From positions 1 to 23,055 of the forward strand of contig BFEA01000062.1 of assembly GCA_003427395.1 (NCBI GenBank): DNA of 23,055 bases, read 5' to 3'. Below the pieces are notes generated by a model. That model saw only the letters and a list, made by a program, of their open reading frames with translations. It was not told the origin of the DNA and ran no database searches. This document shows positions 1 through 8,202 of the stretch, in pieces. Both the position numbers and the translations under genes were made by a program. Origin of the DNA: Chara braunii (taxonomy: Eukaryota; Streptophyta; Charophyceae; Charales; Characeae). The first letter of the stretch is position 1. Every line of letters starts with the position of its first letter.

Positions 1-28
1 AGCTCAAACCAATCCATACCCACTGTAC

Positions 29-237
29 CCTGTCTCATGCTGCCTCCACCGAGGAAAATCCCTCGGCCCCAACATAAAACAGATCCCATCCCCTCCCTCC
101 ACCATATCCGCGAAGGCAACCAATCCCCTCCTAGAGGCTGCCTTTGCCCACCCCTTGTCCCTGTCTGCCCCCGCTGGGGATGAAGGCCACCAACTCTCCA
201 ACCCCGGCCCCAGACTTAGACAATCCCCAATCTGCCC
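29..237 (+). repeat. Degenerate copy A of a proline-coding C-rich repeat
   Basis: This stretch aligns by eye with 2863-3098 and 3269-3500. Shared landmarks, in order, are CTCCACC near the start, 'cggccccaa', 'tgcctttgccCacccctt', 'ctgccnccgctgggat', 'ggccccag' and 'ccccaatctgccc' at the end. It is the most diverged of the three copies and has lost the clean reading frame seen in copy C. No function is assigned. Confidence 0.5.
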
Positions 238-372
238 TACTCCCAATAGGGCTCCTGCCTCCCACCATGCAACACCCCTGTAGAATAAGGCTCCCCTGTA
301 ACAGACCTTAGGGTTAATTTTTTGGGGACAGCTAACTAGTAGTCTATACCCACAACTGGCCAGCCCTATCTC

Positions 373-475
373 TCCTTCCCCTAGCTTACCCAAGGCCAGG
401 CGGAGCCCAGGCTGACAGTCCTACCGTCCTTCCCCTGGCTTGTCCCCTAACTTAGGCCAGGCGGATCTCAGACCT
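373..475. repeat. Two short direct repeats (CCTTCCCC...GGCCAGGCGGA)
   Basis: The pattern 'ccttcccctRgctt' followed by 'aggccaggcgga' occurs at about 375-404 and again at about 428-468. The second copy has a roughly 10-bp longer interior. The rest of 240-600 shows no gene and nothing else recognisable. Confidence 0.5.
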
Positions 476-612
476 GCTGTGGGTAACTACCGTATGTTTG
501 TACCCTGGGGTCTCAAAACCCCCCTACCTACCAAAATTCCAGCCGTAACCTCCGAAGTCCTATCCCTACTAAAATTCAATGTTCAAAATCCCCAATTAGG
601 AAAAGGAAACTC

Positions 613-771
613 ATGAAAAAACAAAATAAAGAAAATTCTCCTCAAGAAGTAAGTAATCAAGAAGTAGGTAATCGGGATATAGGTAATCAAAGTATAGGTA
701 ATCTAGATGTAGGTAATCAAGATATCGCTAATCAGGATGTAAACATTAATGACTATTGGATAATTGGGTAG
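613..771 (+). CDS. Small ORF of degenerate pentapeptide repeats (N-x-x-[VI]-G)
   Basis: An ATG at 613 opens 52 codons ending in TAG at 769-771. Residues 1-10 are Lys/Asn/Gln rich. About seven units of five residues follow, such as NQEVG, NRDIG, NQSIG, NLDVG and NQDIA, and the tail contains NDYW. The units are exact 15-bp DNA repeats, so the frame is maintained through them. The stretch is A+T-rich and flanked by C-rich DNA upstream and GAT-rich DNA downstream, so it looks compositionally foreign to its surroundings. I do not recognise a family. It lacks the A(D/N)LxX pattern of classical pentapeptide-repeat proteins. It may be a translated minisatellite or the start of a decayed Asp-rich gene continuing after 780. 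There is no ribosome-binding or promoter evidence. Confidence 0.25.
   Translation: MKKQNKENSPQEVSNQEVGNRDIGNQSIGNLDVGNQDIANQDVNINDYWIIG
643..747 (+). repeat. 15-bp tandem minisatellite, ~7 units
   Basis: Successive 15-bp units follow the pattern 'CAAGATGTAGGTAAT' with one to four changes each. The core GGTAAT (GCTAAT in the sixth unit, AGTAAT in the first) recurs every 15 bp. All changes preserve codon phase. Confidence 0.8.
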
Positions 772-779
772 CCGAAAAC

Positions 780-2060
780 GGTACCCTGAGACTGAAAGTT
801 TTCAGATGATTTTAGTATTGATGATGGTAGTGATGAAGATGAAAGTGTTATGGATGACTAATTGAGTGAAGCAAGCCTAAAGATAATAGTGGCGATCAAC
901 TTCGCCTACAGATGGATTACGACTAATGAAAAAATTGTGATGAGGGTGAGCATGCTAATGAAGCTGCCCAAAAGAAATATTTATTGCTGACCTAAAATGA
1001 GGATGATAGTGCTGATGATCATGATACTGCAGATAGTAAAAGTCACAATGGTAATGACTAAACACCCATAGGGCTGCAATGATGATGAGGATGTCAACTA
1101 ATTATCCATTGTATTGATGACGATTGTCTTACCGCGAGTGATGATGACTAGTAATCTTGATGGCGACTTGCTGATAGTGCATCGCCCGACACACTCGAAT
1201 TTCATGGCGCGCCCTAAATCTTCGATATCTCATAATCCGCTGGACCATTTGATCTGAAATTTGGACCACCTCAGCTCCTCGCCATAGACCACTGGTGGTC
1301 CAATTTTCAGCTCAGGGCGCGCAACCAATCGCGCGCAATCGTCGAGCGCGCGCGCGCTATTTTCCTTGCTGCGTGCAGTTTTCTAGCTCGCGCGGCTCCT
1401 CTTCATGGCGGTAACCTTAATTGATGATTGTTGAAATGATGACGATGATGACTGGTGACTATGATTTCAATGATGATGATAATGATGATGATGATGGTGG
1501 TGCTGATTCTAATGATGATGATGATGATGATGATGATGAATACTGCTGACGAGAGTCAACTTCCGATGGGAGAGATCACGATGAAAGTAAATGATGATGA
1601 TGATGATAATGATGACGATGATAACTGATGACCACGATCAAGATGATAAAATTGCTAATAACGCGCCCTGTGGTGATGTACTAATGATGGTGATAATAGG
1701 GATGGGCGGCGCCCTAGCACCCTGAAATAGTAAAATATGGATGAGGTGCTTGCGCGCTAGCCAACTTACCTTGTTTCCAATACTAGTAACGCAATATTAC
1801 TGACAAGCTGCTCGCGGCCCCAGTTACCCCTTAATGATGATGAAGAGCATCACCCTGATGATATTGGTGGTGACGATGAGCAGCCCTAATGATGATAACG
1901 GAACCCTTACGTTGTTCCTTTGAGTCATGCTCAACAACAATGATAATGGAGAATTGATGATGGCAATGACAAACAGCCCTGATGATGATGAGGAAACCCC
2001 ACCATGTTCCTTTGACTTACGACCGATCCCTGATGCTGATGAACGAGAACGCTGGTGATG
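780..2060 (+). repeat. GAT/ATG trinucleotide-rich low-complexity region
   Basis: The plus strand is dominated by GAT repeats, densest at 1430-1640 and 1830-2060, with unique-looking islands between. One frame at about 935-1060 reads as an acidic stretch, with short runs such as EDDSADDHDTAD broken by TAA codons. This could be decayed Asp-rich coding sequence or simply translated GAT repeat. The CG-rich island at 1200-1400 includes (GC)n tracts. No intact gene is visible. Confidence 0.7.
1207..1322. repeat. Foldback element with 9-bp ends and 17-bp internal stem
   Basis: The ends are perfect 9-bp inverted repeats: GCGCGCCCT at 1207-1215 and AGGGCGCGC at 1314-1322. Inside, CTGAAATTTGGACCACC (1254-1270) pairs with GGTGGTCCAATTTTCAG (1294-1310) with one mismatch, around a 23-nt loop. 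No target-site duplication could be recognised. It could be a small nonautonomous foldback element or a structured non-element sequence. Confidence 0.45.
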
Positions 2061-2471
2061 ATGGGTAGCTACTTCACTCGCACTTCAGGTCACCCAAGGC
2101 TCACTCCGCTGAACTCCACAGGCATCCCCAGAGACGACACCTCACAGGCTCTATGCCACGGGCAAAAACGCAGCAGCAATGAAGTATGAACGCGGAACTC
2201 CCAAAAAACCCCCGGGAGTCAGTCTATTCTCCCTATCAACTTGTGACACGGTATAGACAAGCACCCTCGCTCCCCACGCGTGGGCAAAACGCTTAACAGG
2301 CAGCTGCTGTAAGCTCGACCCCCAGCCCTGCAACACCTCGTCACCCCATCAGCGCCTCTGTCACGCCATCACCATGCAGTACTTCGTCCGTATGAATGCG
2401 CAAGAGCAAAGCCGGTTCTCGCCAGGCGCCCTCCCGCTTCGCCGCCTCACTCCGCCGCCGCGGTCCGTACC
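2061..2471. other. Non-repetitive GC-rich stretch without recognisable gene
   Basis: Short open frames exist on both strands, but none has a recognisable domain or motif. CpG-rich sequence begins near 2400 and leads into the hairpin at 2472-2503. Confidence 0.4.
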
Positions 2472-2503
2472 GGGGCGCAGCGCTCTCGGAAGCGCTGCGC
2501 CCC
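2472..2503. repeat. Perfect 13-bp GC hairpin
   Basis: GGGGCGCAGCGCT (2472-2484) and its exact complement AGCGCTGCGCCCC (2491-2503) flank a 6-nt loop CTCGGA. Pairing extends by two more bases on each side with a one-base bulge. No U-tract follows, and a C20 run begins 25 bp downstream. The role is unknown. Confidence 0.75.
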
Positions 2504-2527
2504 CGGCGACCTGATTAAGCCCTCCTG

Positions 2528-2547
2528 CCCCCCCCCCCCCCCCCCCC
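2528..2547 (+). repeat. Poly(C) tract, 20 C
   Basis: An uninterrupted run of 20 C lies directly downstream of a strong hairpin. Its length should be treated as uncertain because homopolymers are error-prone in assemblies. Confidence 0.8.
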
Positions 2548-2862
2548 TCCCCGCTGTCCCTTAGGATGCCCCCGCATAGCATCCCCAGATCTCTCTACAA
2601 GGCCTCATGCCCTCACCTTCGGCAAGTAACAGGGCATCACCCCGGTTCCGGCCAACGTCGTTCTGGCATTGAACAGCCTCGGGTCCTGAATATAACAGTC
2701 TAATTCCAGTGCAGCTTTGTACAACCCACCAGCAGACCCTCAAAGTCCCGAGAGATTCTTCAAACTACTAGGAATAACAAGGGTGCTTGTTTTGAAGACT
2801 CCAAAAAGAATCAGGAAAAGTCCCAACCAAGGATATAGAAATTCCCCTTGTCCGCCTCGTCC

Positions 2863-3098
2863 CCCTGCCCCACCTCTACCTCCACCAAACAGGACCGCCC
2901 CTGATCGTGGACACTCCTCATCGGCCCCAGCTTGGGACAGACCCGTTCCCCCCCCCCCTACTCCCACAAAGGCATCCAGTTCCCACCCAAAGTATGCCTT
3001 TGCCGACCCTTTGCCCTTATCTGCCACCGCTGGGATATGATGCCGACCCATACATCTCCCCCAGCCCCAGAATAGAGCATCCCCCAAAATCTGCCCCG
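2863..3098 (+). repeat. Proline-coding repeat copy B
   Basis: This matches copy C (3269-3500) with a constant offset of 401-402 bp: 'ggcatccagt' lies at 2971 and 3373, and 'tgccgaccca' at 3041 and 3442. The shared frame encodes Pro-rich peptide with PQLGT, QSMPxPT, LPPxGYxADPYI and SPxIxHPPK. An open frame (2907-3191) covers most of it. It could be a fragment of a proline-rich protein or a C-rich DNA repeat whose frame is incidental. Confidence 0.65.
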
Positions 3099-3268
3099 TC
3101 TCCTTTGAGAGCTATCACCTCCCTCCTTGTGAAGCCCTTGCAGAGTAGACCTCTCCCCTTCAGAACCAACCCACCACCCCACCAAAAATAATTTGTTTGC
3201 GCTTAAGAGGAGAATCAGAATTCCGAACGTTTTTGTAGATGATTCCCCCCCCCTCCCCTCCATCTCCC

Positions 3269-3500
3269 CCTGTCCCTCCGCAGCCTCCACCGAAAAGGAC
3301 TGCCATGATCACAAGCTCTCCTTATCAGCCCCAACTTGGGACATACCTACTTCCTCCCCCAACTTCCACTAAGGCATCCAGTTCCACCCAAAGTATGCCT
3401 CAGCCAACCCCTCACCCCTCTCTGCCTCCACCGGGATATAATGCCGACCCATACATCTTTCCCAGCCCCAAAATAGTGCATCCCCCAAAAATCTGCCCCC
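3269..3500 (+). repeat. Proline-coding repeat copy C
   Basis: This is the second well-preserved copy. The open frame 3239-3613 carries PQLGT, QSMPQPT, LPPPGYNADPYI and HPPKIC in the same order as copy B, then runs into His/Ile-coding ATC triplets, so the 3' part is not convincing protein. Amino-acid spacing between the copies is conserved across about 60 codons. I do not recognise a family. Confidence 0.6.
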
Positions 3501-3519
3501 GCAGCACCATCATCACAGT

Positions 3520-3804
3520 AATGGTTCGTCATCATCATCAAGGTGCTGCTCGTCATCATCATCAGCATCATCATCATTATCATCAACTGCTTGTCATCAT
3601 CATCAAAGTGTAGGTCTTCACTGCTGTTCGGCGCTAGTATCATCATCATTATCAAAGAGTCGTTAGCTCATCACTCATCGTTGTACTACCATCATCAATA
3701 TTTCATCATCATAGGGGGCGGTTGGTGAAGCTCGTCATCATAGGGCGCTGCTCATCCCTATCATCATCATCATTATCATCGTCTGTCATCACAGGCTGCT
3801 GTGA

Positions 3805-3840
<36 letters not shown>

Positions 3841-4059
3841 GGTGCTCGTGTACTACCATCATCAATAGTTCATCATCATAGGGCGCGGTTGGTGAAGCTC
3901 GTCATCATAGGGCGCTGCTCATCCCTATCATCATCATCATTATCATCATCATCATTAGTTTATCATCAAAGGAGCTCGTCATCAGCATCATCAGCATCAT
4001 CCTGTTTGTCATCACAGGCCGCTGTGATCCATCATTATCATCATCATCTTCATCATCAA

Positions 4060-4090
<31 letters not shown>

Positions 4091-4311
4091 GGTGCTCGTC
4101 ATCAGCACCATCATCATCCTGTTGTCATCAAAGGAGCTCGTCATCAGCACCATCCATCCTGTTCATCACAGGCCGCTGTGATCCATCATTATCATCATCA
4201 TCTTCATTATTAACATCATCATCATCATCGCCAAAGGTGCTCGTCATCAGCACCATCATCATCCTGTTGTCATCATAGGGCGCTGCGCGTCGTCATCATC
4301 ATCATCACCGA

Positions 4312-4346
<35 letters not shown>

Positions 4347-4440
4347 GTTTGTAATCATTGGGGCTGTTGGTGCTGCTCTTTAGTAGGATCAGCATCATCA
4401 CTCTGTTTTCATTCTCATCATTACCATCATCATCATCAGT
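3520..4440 (+). repeat. ATC-rich higher-order repeat array
   Basis: ATC triplet runs are embedded in longer units. A block starting 'gtactaccatcatcaat' recurs at 3683 and 3850 (offset 167 bp) and includes 'gggcgctgctcatccctatc'. A second block recurs starting from the hairpin ATCACAG-GCYG-CTGTGAT at 3788, 4011 and 4165 (offsets 223 and 154 bp), followed by 'aaaggtgctcgt'. Long frames here encode only Ser/His or Asp/Met runs and are not gene candidates. Confidence 0.8.
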
Positions 4441-5035
4441 TTGTCATCATTAGATGCTGCTCTTCAAGGCATTGTTTGCCTTTCACACCAGCAGGTGAGT
4501 TGGTCGTCACCATCATCCTCATCATCATCATCATCTTCAGGATGTTGTTCATCGTCATTAGCGAAATAAAAAAATAAAAAAACTCATCTGCCTTTTCGCC
4601 ATCGTAATTTTCAAGAATTTCCGATTCTTCCACTCATATCTTAGGAATCCTATTTCCTAGTAAATTCCCTGTTTTTTTTTCTTTTCTCCATTATTAATTT
4701 CTGATTAATGGAGAAAAGAAAAAAAGTAAGGAATTTACTAGGAAATAGGATTCCTAAGACATGAGTGGAAGAATCGGAAGTTCCTGAAAATTACGATGGC
4801 AAAAAGGCAGATGAGGTTTTTTTTTTTTGAATTTTGTTGATGACGATGAACGGCATCCTGAAGATGATGATGACGAGGATGATGGTGACGACCAACTCAC
4901 CTGCTTATGTGAAAGGCAAACAATGCCTTGAAGAGCAACATCTAATGATGACAAACTGATGATTTTGATGGTAAGACAGAGTGATGATGCTGATCCTACT
5001 AAAGAGCAGCACCAACAGCCCCTATGATTACAAAC

Positions 5036-5073
<38 letters not shown>

Positions 5074-5117
5074 TCGGTGATGATGATGATGATAATGATG
5101 ATGATGGTGCTGTATCT
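4247..5117. repeat. Large imperfect palindrome, arms ~400-450 bp, spacer ~12 bp
   Basis: The left arm (4247 to about 4693) is the inverted copy of the right arm (about 4706 to 5117). Complementary landmarks include 'cttttctccatta' with 'taatggagaaaag' at the centre, 'ccgattcttccactcat' (4621) with 'atgagtggaagaatcgg' (4761), 'gcattgtttgcctttcac' (4470) with its complement near 4911, and 'ggggctgttggtgctgctct' (4361) with its complement near 5003. The arms differ by scattered substitutions and indels, including a ~24-bp gap near the outer ends. That divergence argues for an old genuine inverted duplication, not a read-through artefact. Confidence 0.85.
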
Positions 5118-5262
5118 GCGGCAGGTTCATTTTCCGGTAGGCGCTTTTCCCCAAAGAGGAAACGTTTGGGCGCCCTTTACTGAAAAGGTTTCCGCTTGGG
5201 CGCCTCCCACCAATTATCACATCCGCATTGGCAGACCCTAAAAAGGAAAAGAACAAGAGCAT

Positions 5263-5355
5263 ACCTCCTGACTTGCAACTCCGGCGAGTCCGGCTACTTG
5301 ATAAAAAAGAAACAAACAGACCTCCTGACTTGCAACTATGGCGAGTCCAGCTACT
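5263..5355 (+). repeat. 36-bp direct repeat, two copies
   Basis: Copies at 5263-5298 and 5320-5355 match at 33 of 36 positions. Both start ACCTCCTGACTTGCAACT and end in GGCTACT or AGCTACT. The second copy ends exactly at the insertion site of the 5358-5757 element. Confidence 0.8.
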
Positions 5356-5357
5356 AT

Positions 5358-5757
5358 GGGCCTCGCCACACCACTCCCGAGTTCACAAAACCATTTGGGA
5401 GTGCTCCCGAACATGAAATCCCGCTCGGGAGTGCCTTTTGGCACACTGCACTCTCGAAGGGGCCACTCTCCAAGTCTGAAAATGACAGGCGCCACAGCGA
5501 ATTGTTGCCAAACTCACCTCGTTCAGTGTGAAGCAGTGCGACCGAAGTCTGCTTGTCCCATTGAGCTCCACTACCGAATCTGGGATGAAACTCGAAGGAC
5601 CACAGGAGCTCTCCCGAAAATGCAGCTTTCGGGAGTGCTCTCGGGAGCTACATTCTGACAGGTCCTGAATTCAATCTGACAGATCAAATTCGGGAGCTGG
5701 TGGGGCGACGCTGCACTCCCGAAAACAGCCATTTTTGGGAGTAGTGTGGCGAGGCCC
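5358..5757. mobile_element. 400-bp MITE with GGGCCTCG TIRs and arrayed CTCCCGA motifs
   Basis: The terminal inverted repeats are 21 bp with one mismatch, beginning GGGCCTCGCCACAC. The trinucleotide TAT is present on both sides (5355-5357 and 5758-5760), as expected of a 3-bp target-site duplication. The ends resemble Tourist/PIF-Harbinger TIRs and those of the 15807-17096 element here, though PIF/Harbinger usually duplicates TWA and TAT is atypical. The interior has eight exact copies of CTCCCGA: plus orientation at 5374, 5404, 5611 and 5716; minus at 5425, 5629, 5641 and 5690. Two of these form a perfect 9-bp hairpin at 5611-5635. The motif is contiguous with the left TIR. No transposase is encoded, so the element is nonautonomous. 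Confidence 0.8.
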
Positions 5758-5760
5758 TAT

Positions 5761-6095
5761 GTGCAATGTACTCGTATGACACAGCAACATTGAGTTTTCG
5801 AGGGGTGGCTGTGTGCTACCCAGAAAGCTGAAGGTCCAAATAGGTTTGTGCAAGATCCAAAAATCTCTCTAACTGAGCATCTCAGCACCCCTTGTTAGTA
5901 AGCAGAGATTGCCAGGCCAACTGTACAGCACCTGTTCTTCAGCAGTGTTTCTGAGTGCAGCGGCCCGACGCTCCGATGCTCCGATCCTCCGTCGCATTGC
6001 CAACACCGTATGCTATGCTCAGGGTCCCATAGACGGTTCTGGATCTGCGACCCGCCAGTCTATGCCCTGGGACAAAGCCACAGCCAGTTTTGTCC
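5761..6095. other. No recognisable feature
   Basis: This is the flank of the 400-bp MITE. Short open frames on both strands carry no recognisable motif. Confidence 0.4.
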
Positions 6096-6096
6096 A

Positions 6097-6780
6097 TGCA
6101 TGTACTGACCTTTAATTGTCGCCACTAGAGTTCCCAGTTCTTTTTTGTTTTTCCCCCCCGAAGGGCTCCCAGTTTTTCTGTGTCGTTTACGCCAGGCTTT
6201 CGGGACTTCAATAAGCTCACAGGCATCATACATGTACCTTTTAATTGCCACCGCTACAGTTGATGTGTTTCTGTGTCACCTATGCCAAGCTCTCAGGCCT
6301 TCAGTAAGCACACAGTATCTTGATGGGGATGCCTGGACGCCATCATTGCCCGTTCTCACCATGTTTTTTTTTTTTTGGGGGGTGGGTGGGGCCGGGACAA
6401 TCAAACATTGCATTACCGAAGGAAACAGAGAGGGCCGGGACTCCCTCACAAACAACCCGGTATAAGTACTGGGGCCAATACCCAGCTTAGGCTTCTGGAA
6501 ACCGGGTCCAGTGTCCCATGATGTAACCAAGCTCCCAAATGAAAAAAAAGAAGGGGCCAAATCCCCAAGAATCACGACCCAGACAATGGGCACGAGGTTC
6601 AGCCTGACAGTGTGTCTTTGAAACAACCATGCGTGAATGGTCCTCTCAGTCTGCAGGATCTTCCGCTGCTCACTGTGCCTATGCCAAGCCTGCAGGACTT
6701 CAGTATGCGCTTAGTTTCTGCAGTGGGACTCTGTCATTGCCCTTTCTCACCTATTCTCACCCGTTGTGACCAGAGCTCTC
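6097..6780 (+). repeat. Three degenerate ~100-bp repeats, split by a retroposon
   Basis: Units at about 6097-6225, 6228-6360 and 6655-6770 share 'tttctgtgtc', 'cctatgccaagc', 'aggacttcagta' and 'cattgcccttctcacc' in that order, with several differences each. The third unit is separated from the second by the minus-strand poly(A) retroposon at 6364-6519 plus about 130 bp of other sequence. Confidence 0.55.
6364..6519 (-). mobile_element. Short poly(A) retroposon, GGGACGCTGG family (copy 1, longest)
   Basis: Read on the minus strand it starts ATGGGACACTGGACCCGG, carries TTTCCAG, and ends in a run of 13 A (plus-strand T at 6364-6376). The head matches four other copies in this window. The middle (about 100 bp, G/C-rich) is not shared with the shorter copies. 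It is probably a SINE-like element, but no clear A box or B box was found. No target-site duplication was identified. Confidence 0.55.
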
Positions 6781-6899
6781 AGCACAGGCTCAAGGCCCTA
6801 GAATAAGGATATTTTTGCAAAAGGTCGTTCAAGGGCGTAGTCACACTTTTTTTCTTTCAAATTAGGACCATTTCTTGATTTACGCTTGGCTAATCTTCT

Positions 6900-7475
6900 T
6901 CTCTGTATCGTTCCAATTTTAAACTGCCAGTATGTTTCCCTGCCATGTTTCCAAGACGCAGAGCACATGCAGCCGCATGTGGCGGGATGTACCAGGGGGG
7001 GAGCGGGGGGAGCGGGCGGTGGAGCGCTACCTGGAGCGCTCCGCCGCCCGACGTTTTGACGCGACGGCAGGCTCCTTGGTGAGGGTGGGAAACAAAGAAC
7101 GGTCGGGGCGCCATGATGGCAGTTTCGACGCGAGGACGAGAGTGTGGGGCAAGAGGACAGCAGGTGGATGATGAGGCGGGAGAGGGATCGTCGGGCATGG
7201 AGGAGCAGGCTAGTGGTGTCCGGGCGTTGCTGAAGGCTCTCTTGTTCGCTGTTTCTGTCATGTGCTTTTGTGCTTGGGAAGAAGAACACGGGGGCAGCGT
7301 GTCTCATATCATGGTCTCGTTGGAGAGGAGGAATGTTGCGGGGCGGAGTAAGGGGAGGCAGGTAGGGTTTCATGTGCTAGAGGGAGAGTATTACAAGAAG
7401 GAATGGAAGGAGGAACGTGGGAGTAAGGATGCTGAAGACAGGTCTTCTATAGGCGGGCGACGTCTGCGACGATGA
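6900..7475 (+). other. GC-rich segment with uncharacterised open frames
   Basis: Overlapping open frames exist on both strands: plus 6932-7171 and 7113-7475, minus 6798-7373. The plus frame 7113-7475 (120 codons) contains one hydrophobic stretch (ALLKALLFAVSVMCFCAW) followed by a basic tail. The composition is unlike the neighbouring AT-richer DNA. Frames open on both strands are typical of GC-rich noncoding DNA. This could be an exon of an unknown gene, but there is no supporting homology or splice evidence. Confidence 0.15.
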
Positions 7476-7495
7476 CACCCCTTCATCTCTTTGGG

Positions 7496-7738
7496 CTACC
7501 TGCGAGGGGCGGCTGACAGGCTCAGCGGTTTAGTCTCGTGACGTGGTTTGGATTGCTGTGATGGTAATCCTAGCTGCGGTCCTGTTATCTTCATCGTTCG
7601 GTCCTTTGGGATGGTTGAATAGTTGTCAACCACAGGCGGCCGAGTTGCTTGAGAGCCGATGAAGGAGGAGGTGAGGTTTGGAGAGAGGGGGGGTGCGTTT
7701 AGGGATTGTCGAGGGTAAGCTGTGTTCTTCCTCTTCAC
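7496..7738 (-). repeat. Sequence related in inverted orientation to 9530-9625
   Basis: The reverse complement of about 7655-7735 contains 'gcttaccct', 'ctccaaacctcacctcc' and 'ccttcatcggct'. The same landmarks occur in order on the plus strand at 9546-9612. The peptides also match: YPRQ followed by LSPNLTSSFIG here, and YPKQ followed by LSPPNLTSLSFIG there. They are two diverged copies of one repeat or coding fragment in opposite orientation. Confidence 0.5.
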
Positions 7739-7740
7739 GT

Positions 7741-8134
7741 TTTGTAGTGATGATTATGTGATGACCCTGATGACACTCTTAACGATGTCATTCTTATATA
7801 GTTTTGTCTGGTTCAATACTTATTAGTCTTTCTAACCTTTAATTCTAGATATGTAACGAAAATATAACTAAATAATTCTGATTCTGAGGTTTGAAAATCA
7901 AGATTAAAGCAAGATTAATTCTGACCTAGGTAGCACTGTCAGCAGATGTTAAAAAAAATAAAAATAAAAAAATAAATAAAAAGAGGTCCTGGGAAAGACC
8001 TCCCCATTTGAGTGCAATCTCTTCACTTGCATTCAGCTGGCAATCTTAAAGGAGCCCCATAAATTGCCCTCATTACAACATTGACGACTTGCTCAACTCA
8101 CATGAGTTCTTTTGAAGGCCAATTAGTGCTTTTG
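7741..8134. other. AT-rich stretch without recognisable gene
   Basis: This contains an A-rich tract near 7949-7981 followed by a small stem (GAGGTC/GACCTC). No coding signal was seen. Confidence 0.4.
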
Positions 8135-8202
8135 TTTTTTTTTTTTTTTTTTTTTTTTTTTTTGGGAGCACCACGTACTGGAAACCGGGTCCAGCGTCCC
8201 AT
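8135..8202 (-). mobile_element. Short poly(A) retroposon, GGGACGCTGG family (copy 2)
   Basis: On the minus strand the unit reads ATGGGACGCTGGACCCGG, then TTTCCAGTACGTGGTGCTCCC, then 29 A (plus-strand T at 8135-8163). The head is only about 39 bp. The 5' limit coincides with that of the other copies, since upstream sequences differ in all five. Confidence 0.65.

Noticed and set aside
1-393. 129-codon minus-strand frame at the window start
   Set aside because: It is antisense to the C-rich proline-coding repeat copy; the Gly/Trp-rich translation reflects base composition.
3889-4278. 129-codon Ser/His-rich open frame
   Set aside because: It is translation of ATC/TCA triplet repeats; all frames through such repeats stay open.
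3520-4440. CRISPR-like array
   Set aside because: Units are unevenly spaced (154-223 bp), spacers are themselves triplet repeats, and the genome is eukaryotic.
6932-7475. Host membrane protein gene
   Set aside because: Only one hydrophobic stretch, frames open on both strands, and no homology or splice signals were recognised; kept only as a low-confidence note.
7959-8017. Terminator-like hairpin after an A-rich tract (GAGGTC/GACCTC)
   Set aside because: The 6-bp stem is weak and bacterial-type terminators are not expected in this DNA.
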